Assembly (NCBI GenBank): GCA_016872875.1 | Contig: VGYW01000278.1 | Span: 1 to 11,114 of the forward strand | DNA: 11,114 nt | From: Planctomycetota bacterium | Lineage (GTDB): Bacteria > Planctomycetota > PUPC01 > DSUN01 | Direction: 5' to 3' | Shown: in pieces, positions 5,799 to 11,114 of the stretch | Layout: each line of letters opens with the position of its first letter | How positions within the stretch are numbered: the first letter of the stretch is position 1 | Program-made: the position numbers and the translations under genes | The notes under the pieces: generated by a model | The model's database searches: none | Told to the model about the DNA's origin: nothing | The model's input: only the letters and a program-made list of their open reading frames with translations

Positions 5799-7912
5799 AA
5801 TCGGAGCCAGCGGCCACTGTGGGCGGGGAGCTCGATAGGGTCGCCGAGCCCGAGCTGCTCCTGGGTGACGGCGTCGGCGGCGGAAGCGTAGGCGTAGTCG
5901 CGCGTGTCGAGATTCACTGTCGTCGCCGGGCCGTCGTTGATGAGGAAGTAGTGGTCGGCGGCGGGCGCGGCCAGGCGATAGGCGATGGCGCCGTCGCAGG
6001 CGTAGGGCGACCGGTTCTCGCCGAGCGCGTGCCGCACGAGCATCTCCTCCGCCACCACGTCGCCGGGCCGGAAGCACATCAGGCTGGCCTCGTAGCCGAG
6101 CACGAGAGCCGTCCCCCGCCCCAGGCGGTTTACGGCGATTGCGGGCGCGCCGCCGTCGTAGTGGGCGAGTGCTTCGGCCGAGGTGAGGCGCAGGTCGGCC
6201 ACGAAGCCCTCGATGGCCACGCCCTCGATTGCGCGAGGGACGTTTGAGGCGAACTGGAAGTCGCGGATGACGCAGCCGAAGATGCCCTCGAAAACGCTCC
6301 CCTGTGCCGTGGGCAGGAGGCGGCCGAACTCGTCGTAGTAGGCGCCCGGCATGTCGAGCACGAGCCGGCCGCCGTCGGCCACGTAGTTGGAGAAGATGTC
6401 GAGCAGGTCGCTGCTGAGTGCAATGGCAGCAGGGAGGTAGATGACGCGGTAGCGGTGGGCCAGGCCCTTCCGAAGGTCGGTGGCGGTGACGTGTTCCCAG
6501 GGGACGTTGTGGTTGATGAGTGCGCGGCTGACGCCGACGCGTGCCTGGATGGGGAGGTGCTTGAACTTGTCGCGGCCCGAGACGCTGATGGCGGCCCAGG
6601 TCGCCTCGTTGTCGAAGTCCACGAACACGCCGACGAGCGGCTCCTTGTGGGCGGCCCAGAGTTCGTCGCGCCAGCGTCGGGCAGCCTGGCCGATGCGGCC
6701 GACCTGAATGGCGCGCGCCGTGGGCTTGCCGTCGCGGCCCAGGAGCGCGTACTCGCCGGCCTCCCAGCCGGCGCTCCGGCCGTTCCAGCACCAGTGGCCG
6801 AAGCCCTTGAAGCCGGCGGCAAGGTAGCTGAGCATGAGCTGCGTCATAACGCCGTCGTCCACCGTGAAGCCTGCGGTCTTCGCTGCCCCCTCCGGCTCCC
6901 AGCCCTTTCCGCCGCTCAGTTGTTGCGGGCCGCCCGTGGACTCCCAGGTCGCCGCCCAGCCACCCTTGAACCAGTCCTGGGCCAGCGACGCCTGCATGTA
7001 GACGGGGCGGACGACCTCGAAGTCCACCTCCTCGAAGTGCCACGAGAGGTGGATGGAGGGGTAGAAAGAGCCGGCGCGGGCCATCTCCTCGGCGATGCCC
7101 TCCATATCGGTGGCCCGCGCGGCGAATGGGAGGAAGAGGCCCATCTCGCCGCCGGCGCGGAGCGGCTCGTGTGGGTCGCGCTCCAGCGCGCGGTCCACCT
7201 TGCGGCGGAGCTTGGCGAGATACACGTCGGCCTTGAAGCGGATGGTGTCGCGGATGTGGCGGTATTCCTTCGGATTCACGTCGGAGATGCCCGCCTCGAC
7301 GTCGCCCCAGGTGCGCCAGAGCGCCTTGCCCTCTGCGATGCCGGCGTGGTGCAGGTTCCAGGCCTCGTTGAGGGCCTTCACGGAGCCGTAGGCCCGCTTC
7401 AGCCACGCGGCGAAGTGCGGGACGGCGGCGGGGTCGAGCTTCATGTCGCAACTGAACGGTATGTTGGGCTCGTCGGCATCGTTCGCGGCAGCGTCCGCCA
7501 GGAGGTCAATGCGCTCGCGGAAGACCTTGGTCTGGTAGTCGAGGAACACCTTGTTGGTGCGGAGCTCGGCGATTGGGGTGTCGGGCGGGATGCCGAGCTC
7601 GTCGAGCAGCTCGGCGGTGATCGGCTCCCAGCCGCCCTCGTCGTACCACCAGGGGATGAGCCCCTCGTCGAGGGCCAAGTGCATGATTTGCTCTCTGGAG
7701 GTGCCAGGGCAGGTCATGAAGCCCTTGAGGCAGGTGAAGCCCAGCTCCTTCATCAGGCGGAAGTGCCCGCGGATGTCCGCCTCCGTCATCCCCGGCCACT
7801 GGATGAACACGCAGCCGACCGGGATGGGCGCGATCCTGCGGAGCTTCCGCTGCATCGGCGAGTCGTGAAGCCGGTCGTAGAGCTCAACCAGGAAATCGTG
7901 GTCCTCGGGCAT
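5786..7912 (-). CDS. Glycoside hydrolase, GH42-like (beta-galactosidase type with trimerisation-like domain)
   Basis: The protein has 708 residues. The chosen ATG (complement of 7910-7912) has AGAAGGAG upstream, with GGAG nine bases before the start. Another in-frame ATG lies directly against GGAG and is less likely. A longer frame from 8026 would include the promoter. Residues about 30-420 look like the GH42 TIM barrel. HFAAWLKRAYGSVKALNEAW (166-185) matches the family's FxxWLxxxYG..LNxaW segment, and TWESTGGP (322-329) places E324 as candidate nucleophile. Residues about 425-630 resemble the beta-galactosidase trimerisation (flavodoxin/GATase-like) domain, followed by a short beta-sandwich tail. 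No signal peptide is seen, so it probably acts in the cytosol. The position usually holding the acid/base Asn-Glu reads CDMKLD (155-160). It is the first gene of the four-gene minus-strand block. Substrate is unknown. Confidence 0.78.
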   Translation of the reverse strand: MPEDHDFLVELYDRLHDSPMQRKLRRIAPIPVGCVFIQWPGMTEADIRGHFRLMKELGFTCLKGFMTCPGTSREQIMHLALDEGLIPWWYDEGGWEPITAELLDELGIPPDTPIAELRTNKVFLDYQTKVFRERIDLLADAAANDADEPNIPFSCDMKLDPAAVPHFAAWLKRAYGSVKALNEAWNLHHAGIAEGKALWRTWGDVEAGISDVNPKEYRHIRDTIRFKADVYLAKLRRKVDRALERDPHEPLRAGGEMGLFLPFAARATDMEGIAEEMARAGSFYPSIHLSWHFEEVDFEVVRPVYMQASLAQDWFKGGWAATWESTGGPQQLSGGKGWEPEGAAKTAGFTVDDGVMTQLMLSYLAAGFKGFGHWCWNGRSAGWEAGEYALLGRDGKPTARAIQVGRIGQAARRWRDELWAAHKEPLVGVFVDFDNEATWAAISVSGRDKFKHLPIQARVGVSRALINHNVPWEHVTATDLRKGLAHRYRVIYLPAAIALSSDLLDIFSNYVADGGRLVLDMPGAYYDEFGRLLPTAQGSVFEGIFGCVIRDFQFASNVPRAIEGVAIEGFVADLRLTSAEALAHYDGGAPAIAVNRLGRGTALVLGYEASLMCFRPGDVVAEEMLVRHALGENRSPYACDGAIAYRLAAPAADHYFLINDGPATTVNLDTRDYAYASAADAVTQEQLGLGDPIELPAHSGRWLRLATG

Positions 7913-7939
7913 GCGGGGCATCTCCTTCTGAACGATCCC

Positions 7940-7968
7940 TTTATCGCTTTGGGGGCCGCTCTTGTCAA
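7940..7968 (-). promoter_or_regulatory. Sigma70-type promoter for the minus-strand operon
   Basis: The minus strand reads TTGACA (7968-7963), a 17-base spacer and GATAAA (7945-7940). The predicted start is near 7933 and gives a leader of about 20 bases before the ATG at 7912. The box shares CTTGACAAG with the promoter at 624-651. Confidence 0.55.
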
Positions 7969-7980
7969 GTCGAGTGGGCC

Positions 7981-8008
7981 TTGATTTTCCGGATGAGCCG
8001 GCTAAGAT
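7981..8008 (+). promoter_or_regulatory. Possible promoter for the aminotransferase gene
   Basis: TTGATT (7981-7986), a 16-base spacer and TAAGAT (8003-8008) form a moderate match, four of six in each box. The predicted start near 8015 leaves a leader of about 35 bases before GTG 8050. The -35 box is 12 bases from the -35 box of the divergent operon promoter. Confidence 0.4.
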
Positions 8009-8049
8009 CGCACCTTGTCGTCCCATCTGTCCCCTTGTGGAGCACCGCC

Positions 8050-9510
8050 GTGGCAGGCAAGGTCTACAGTCTCGAGCCCAGAGATGTCCCCCGCGTCAAC
8101 ACGCGTTTCCGCCGCATCGTCACGAAGATCCCCGTGCCCGAATCGCTTCCCATCCTGAGGACGCTTCAGGAGTGCGAGCCGGTCTCGATGCAGGGCCAGC
8201 CCCCCGTGGTGTGGGACCGGGCCGAGGGCTTCCAGGTGCACGACCGCTGGGGCAACATGTGGCTCGACTGGTCGAGCGGCGTGCTGGTAACAAACGCTGG
8301 CCACAGCCACCCGGCCATCGTGGACGCGATCGTTGACCAGGCGGAGCACGGCCTTCTCCACAGCTATTGCTTCCCGAACGAGCCGCGGGCGAAGCTGGCC
8401 AAGCGGCTTAGCGACCTGGCGAATGGGGCTATCGCGCGAATGCGCAGGGAGGCAGACCGGCCGGTTCCGTCGAATCAATCGAATCAATCGAATGAGTCGA
8501 ATGAGTCGAATCGGTCATATCGTGTCTTTCTGCTCACGACGGGGGCCGAGACCACCGAGAACGCGATCAAGCTGGCCCGCACCTATGGCCGCAAGGTGGG
8601 CGGGCCGAAGAAGATCGCCGTGGTTGCCTTCGAGAAAGCCTTCCACGGCCGCACCCTCGGCGCCCAGCAGATCGGCGGAATCCCAGCCCTCAAGGACTGG
8701 ATCGGCAATCTCGACCCCGACTTTGTCCAGGTGCCCTTCCCCGACGGCTTCCGGACGCCCGACACCAGCTTCGACCTCTTCCTGCGCACGCTGAAGGAGC
8801 AGGGCTTCGGGCCGGAGCGGGTCGCGGGGGTCATCACAGAGACGTATCAGGGCGGAGGGGCGGACTTCGCGCCGCGCGAGTACATGCAAGCCCTCGCCGC
8901 CTGGTGCCGCGAGCACGACGTTCTGCTCATGCTCGACGAGGTGCAGGCCGCGTTCGGGCGCACGGGCACCTATTGGGGCTTCGAGCACTACGGCGTGGCG
9001 CCCGACATCATCTGCTGCGGCAAGGGGATCACGAGCTGTCTGCCCCTCGGCTGCGTGATCGGGCGCGACGACGTGATGGGCCTCTACGGCCCCGGCGAGA
9101 TGACGAGCACGCACTCCGGCAACCCCGTCTGCTGCGCCGCGGCGCTGGCGAACCTCGACGCAATCGAGCGCGACGGCCTGGTGGACAACGCCCGCGCGAT
9201 GGGCGAACTGCTCCACGCTGAGCTCAATCGGCTGAAGGAGCGCTTCCCCGACCGCATCGGCGCAGTCCACGGCAAGGGCCTCGTCGCCGGCGTCATGCTC
9301 GTGAAGCCGGGCACAAAGGACCCTGACGGGGAACTCGCCTTCGAGACGGTTCGCCGCTCGGTCGAGAAGGGCCTGCTCTTCTTCTCCCCCGTCGGCTTTG
9401 GCGGCGCGACGGTGAAGGTGGCCCCGCCCCTGTGCATCACGGCGGATGCCGTGCGCGAGGGGGCGGAGGTGCTCGGCGAGGCTATGGCCGAAGCAATCGA
9501 GGCGAGGTGA
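8050..9510 (+). CDS. Class III PLP-dependent aminotransferase
   Basis: The protein has 486 residues from GTG 8050, with GTGGAG (8037-8042) seven bases upstream. A TTG at 7981 or ATG at 7993 would lengthen it by 23 or 19 residues, but neither has a ribosome site and they overlap the likely promoter. Class III signatures are clear: LTTGAETTENAIKLAR (162-177) for the PLP phosphate, FHG (198-200), LMLDEVQAAFGRTG (293-306) with D296 contacting the PLP ring nitrogen, and CCGKGITSCLPLG (322-334) with K325 as the Schiff-base lysine. It transfers an amino group using PLP in the cytosol. The family includes acetylornithine, GABA and amino-sugar enzymes, and the substrate cannot be fixed. Residues 141-155 are a low-complexity SNQ/SNE insert encoded by a 9-bp repeat, in a loop just before the PLP motif. 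An oxidoreductase follows. Confidence 0.9.
   Translation: MAGKVYSLEPRDVPRVNTRFRRIVTKIPVPESLPILRTLQECEPVSMQGQPPVVWDRAEGFQVHDRWGNMWLDWSSGVLVTNAGHSHPAIVDAIVDQAEHGLLHSYCFPNEPRAKLAKRLSDLANGAIARMRREADRPVPSNQSNQSNESNESNRSYRVFLLTTGAETTENAIKLARTYGRKVGGPKKIAVVAFEKAFHGRTLGAQQIGGIPALKDWIGNLDPDFVQVPFPDGFRTPDTSFDLFLRTLKEQGFGPERVAGVITETYQGGGADFAPREYMQALAAWCREHDVLLMLDEVQAAFGRTGTYWGFEHYGVAPDIICCGKGITSCLPLGCVIGRDDVMGLYGPGEMTSTHSGNPVCCAAALANLDAIERDGLVDNARAMGELLHAELNRLKERFPDRIGAVHGKGLVAGVMLVKPGTKDPDGELAFETVRRSVEKGLLFFSPVGFGGATVKVAPPLCITADAVREGAEVLGEAMAEAIEAR
8470..8514. repeat. In-frame 9-bp tandem repeat inside the aminotransferase gene
   Basis: Five 9-base units follow each other: TCGAATCAA twice, TCGAATGAG twice and TCGAATCGG once, then a decayed TCATATCGT. 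It encodes SNQSNQSNESNESNR. The unit is three codons, so copy-number change would alter loop length without breaking the frame. Confidence 0.92.
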
Positions 9511-9590
9511 CACGGACACACACGGACGGACACGGACTGGCGCCCGCCCCGGGGGCCGCTCGTCCGTGTCTGTCCGTGTTTGTCCGTGTG
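9511..9590. repeat. Long inverted repeat between aminotransferase and oxidoreductase
   Basis: The left arm (9511-9537) is built from cacggac-type units and starts at the base after the aminotransferase stop. The right arm (9562-9590) is the near reverse complement, built from gtccgtg units. Only about three positions are mismatched or bulged over some 27 bp. The loop (9538-9561) is itself GC-rich. As RNA it would form a very stable hairpin in the 136-base gap. It could terminate or reduce transcription into the oxidoreductase gene, although no T tract follows. Confidence 0.85.
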
Positions 9591-9636
9591 GTTTCATCAC
9601 AACCCCGGGGCGTGAGGGCAAGCCCGCGCCCAATCC

Positions 9637-9641
9637 GGAGG
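9637..9641 (+). promoter_or_regulatory. Ribosome binding site of the oxidoreductase gene
   Basis: GGAGG ends five bases before the ATG at 9647. It rules out the longer frame that begins inside the aminotransferase gene and reads through the inverted repeat. Confidence 0.6.
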
Positions 9642-9646
9642 CCGCA

Positions 9647-10843
9647 ATGGCGCAAGACAAGGTTGACGTGCTGGTGATCGGCGGCGGGATGATCTGCGAG
9701 GATTGCGTCCTGCCCACCATCTTCCAGGAGCGGCGGCACGGGAACGTGGGCCGGGTGACGGTGGCCTCGCTCAACTCGGCCATCATCGCACGCCTCCGCT
9801 CAGTGTTCCCGAACGAGGAGTTCGTCGGGGTGCCCGATCCCGCCACCTCGCCGCCGGATAGGAATGTGCCAGACGGCTACAAGAAGCTGCTGGGCGAGAT
9901 GGGCGAGAACGGCCTCGTCTACGTGACCACCCCCGACCACCTTCACACGCGAATGGTGCTGGAGGCCATCGAGGCGGGGCAGGACGTTGTGTGCATGAAG
10001 CCGCTGTGCCTCAAGGTGGCCGAGGCCTGGCAGATCATCGAGGCGGCCAGGGCGGCGAACGCCTATGTGTTCACCGAGTACCACAAGCGGCGGGACCGCG
10101 CGATTCGGGCGCTCCGCTACCGCTTCCGCAGGGGCGACCTGGGCGAGCCGCTCTACGGCCACGCCTGGATCGAGGAGCCGAAGTACATGCCCCTCGACAA
10201 GTTCAGGCTCTGGGCCGAGAAGTCCAGCCCCTTCGAATACATCGGCACCCACTACGCCGACGCCTATCACTACGTCACCGGGCTGAAGCCCAAGCGGGTC
10301 GTCGCCTTCGGCCAGAGGAAGTACCTCCCCAAGACCGACTCCAACGCCTACGACGCAGTCCAGGCCGCCATCCAATGGGAGGACGGCTCGGCGTTCTGGA
10401 TTCAGACCTCGTGGGTCTGCCCCGACAACAACGCCCAGATGACCCAGCAGGGCCTGATGTTCCAGGGCACGAAGGGCGAGTATAAGAGCGACCACGCGAA
10501 CCGCAACACCTACTTCGTGACCGACGAGCGCGGCTTCGAGCACTACAACCCCAACTTCATGAAGCCCTATGACGATTGGGATGAGCCCGGCGTGACCGAC
10601 TGGACGGGCTACGGCTACGAGTCGAACGCGTTTGGCATCCACGACAAGCTGAAGCTGTTGGCAGCCGGGAAGGACGCATCCGCCCGCCGCAAGCTGCTCG
10701 CGGGCTGGGAGAGGACCGGCTGCCGCGCCCTGCCCAGCGAGGCCCTCATCGGCGTAGCCATCAACGAAGCCGTCCGCCTCAGCGTAGACTTCGCCAGCCG
10801 CTTCGTCGTCTTCGACGACAAGCTCTACCCCCGCCTCGAGTGA
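9647..10843 (+). CDS. Gfo/Idh/MocA family oxidoreductase
   Basis: The protein has 398 residues from the ATG at 9647. The N-terminal Rossmann fold starts VDVLVIGGGMICED (6-19). VYVTTPDHLHTRMVLEAIEAG (91-111) is the typical Gfo/Idh segment, and VVCMKPL (114-120) occupies the place of the family's EKP motif with K118 as the likely catalytic lysine. The C-terminal alpha/beta domain has YIGTHYADAYHYVTG (198-212), equivalent to DxGxHxxD, with H202 and D205. Family members oxidise or reduce sugars, inositols and related compounds with NAD(P). No export signal is seen. Deviations are listed under findings: no acidic residue after beta-2 (VASLNS), Met for Glu in EKP and Tyr for the first Asp. It follows the aminotransferase in the same direction, so a two-step polyol or sugar amination route is possible. 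Substrate is unknown. Confidence 0.88.
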   Translation: MAQDKVDVLVIGGGMICEDCVLPTIFQERRHGNVGRVTVASLNSAIIARLRSVFPNEEFVGVPDPATSPPDRNVPDGYKKLLGEMGENGLVYVTTPDHLHTRMVLEAIEAGQDVVCMKPLCLKVAEAWQIIEAARAANAYVFTEYHKRRDRAIRALRYRFRRGDLGEPLYGHAWIEEPKYMPLDKFRLWAEKSSPFEYIGTHYADAYHYVTGLKPKRVVAFGQRKYLPKTDSNAYDAVQAAIQWEDGSAFWIQTSWVCPDNNAQMTQQGLMFQGTKGEYKSDHANRNTYFVTDERGFEHYNPNFMKPYDDWDEPGVTDWTGYGYESNAFGIHDKLKLLAAGKDASARRKLLAGWERTGCRALPSEALIGVAINEAVRLSVDFASRFVVFDDKLYPRLE

Positions 10844-10853
10844 TCCCTTGGCG

Positions 10854-10873
10854 GCGCCACCAGTTTGTGGTGC
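10854..10873 (+). terminator. Possible terminator hairpin after the oxidoreductase gene
   Basis: gcgccac (10854-10860) pairs with gtggtgc (10867-10873) with one G-U, around loop cagttt. It begins 11 bases after the stop. There is no T run, and it overlaps the repeat at 10860-10925, so it may be part of that element instead. Confidence 0.35.
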
Positions 10874-10925
10874 GGCCTTCAGGCCGTCCCGGCCGCCACG
10901 GGCTGAAGCCCGCGCTACGAACTGG
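10860..10925. repeat. BIME-like element: inverted pair of palindromic units
   Basis: The left arm (10860-10886) and the reverse complement of the right arm (10899-10925) match at 22 of 27 bases, with outer ends ccagtt / aactgg and a 12-base centre. Each arm also holds its own palindrome, ggccttcaggcc (10874-10885) and gggctgaagccc (10900-10911). This design is like two REP units facing each other. No coding sequence is credible here. Confidence 0.8.
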
Positions 10926-10963
10926 CGCGCGACTCGGAATCGTAGGTGGACGGGTTTTCTCTG

Positions 10964-11090
10964 GAGCCTGAAAGGCTCGGATGGTAAAGCCCAGGGCAAC
11001 GCCCTGATCTTTGCCCACATCTCGGGGCCTTGTAGCCCGCCGACGCGGGCGACCCAGCCGTAGCCCAGGGCGACCGAAGGGAGCCCTGGG
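10964..11090. repeat. Cluster of short palindromes in the gene-free right end
   Basis: Four hairpins follow one another: gagcct/aggctc (10964-10978), cagggc/gccctg (10992-11006) nested inside ggtaaag/ctttgcc (10983-11015), gcccgc/gcgggc (11035-11050) and cccagggc/gccctggg (11064-11090). Together with the element at 10860-10925 they occupy most of the 271 bases after the oxidoreductase gene. I see no gene in this stretch. Confidence 0.7.
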
Positions 11091-11114
11091 ATCGCGCGTC
11101 CCCCCCATCCAAGC

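Noticed and set aside
5748..7451. N-terminal extension that would fuse about 570 residues to the GT-C protein
   Set aside because: The extension is another frame of the GH42-like gene, rich in Arg/Pro/Gly. The membrane protein begins at the ATG at 5747, before its first helix.
6455..7984. 509-codon plus-strand frame opposite the GH42-like gene
   Set aside because: The sense strand shows GH42 motifs. The antisense product is low-complexity Val/Ala/Glu/Leu and is explained by codon bias of the real gene.
8470..8514. CRISPR-like array
   Set aside because: Units are 9 bp with no spacers. It is a plain tandem repeat inside a coding sequence.
9446..9646. 67-residue N-terminal extension of the oxidoreductase
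   Set aside because: It translates the end of the aminotransferase gene and the inverted repeat. The ATG at 9647 has GGAGG upstream and begins directly before the Rossmann strand.
8515..9846. 443-codon minus-strand frame opposite the aminotransferase and into the oxidoreductase
   Set aside because: It crosses the long inverted repeat and is antisense to two well-supported genes. It has no domain or ribosome site.
9800..11020. 406-codon minus-strand frame opposite the oxidoreductase gene
   Set aside because: It begins in the palindrome cluster and runs antisense to a clear Gfo/Idh/MocA gene. Its composition is typical of a shadow frame.
10779..11112. Minus-strand frames of 109 and 65 codons at the right end
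   Set aside because: They run through the palindrome cluster. Their peptides (Arg/Gly/Pro/Ser-rich) reflect the repeats, and no ribosome site or known domain is present.

Overview
The window is GC-rich, densely coded bacterial DNA. It looks like chromosome from an uncultured member of the Planctomycetota/PVC group or a similar large-genome phylum. That placement is an inference from the gene families (Tat-exported DUF362, PHP/CehA-like, GH42-like, Gfo/Idh/MocA and beta-helix proteins) and from the many short dispersed inverted repeats. No rRNA, tRNA, CRISPR array, transposase or phage gene was seen.

Layout. (1) 1-570 on the minus strand is the first 190 codons of an amidohydrolase-like gene that leaves the window on the left; it has a good promoter. 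(2) 571-865 is a divergent intergenic region with a promoter on each side and a long GAC/GTC triplet hairpin between them. (3) 866-1831 on the plus strand is a Tat-exported DUF362 protein. (4) 1885-7912 on the minus strand is a probable four-gene operon. In transcription order it holds a GH42-like glycoside hydrolase, a multi-pass GT-C (GT39/ArnT-like) membrane protein, a PHP-domain phosphoesterase-like protein whose start overlaps the GT-C stop (ATGA), and a parallel beta-helix protein. (5) 8050-10843 on the plus strand holds a class III PLP aminotransferase and a Gfo/Idh/MocA oxidoreductase, separated by a long hairpin. The promoters of blocks 4 and 5 sit back to back around 7940-8008. (6) 10844-11114 has no gene and is packed with hairpins.

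How the genes may work together. The minus-strand block suggests handling of a carbohydrate or glycan: a hydrolase, a lipid-linked-sugar type transferase and a beta-helix protein. The plus-strand pair suggests oxidation and transamination of a polyol, inosose or amino sugar. No substrate can be named from sequence alone.

The most unusual aspect is the repeats. At least six kinds of simple or palindromic repeat occur in 11 kb. Most sit in gene gaps. Three are read in frame inside genes: two related 7-bp tracts in the GT-C gene, one of them directly after its start codon, and a 9-bp tract in a loop of the aminotransferase. The element at 10860-10925 has a nested inverted-repeat (BIME-like) design, with what looks like a compensatory base change between its two arms.
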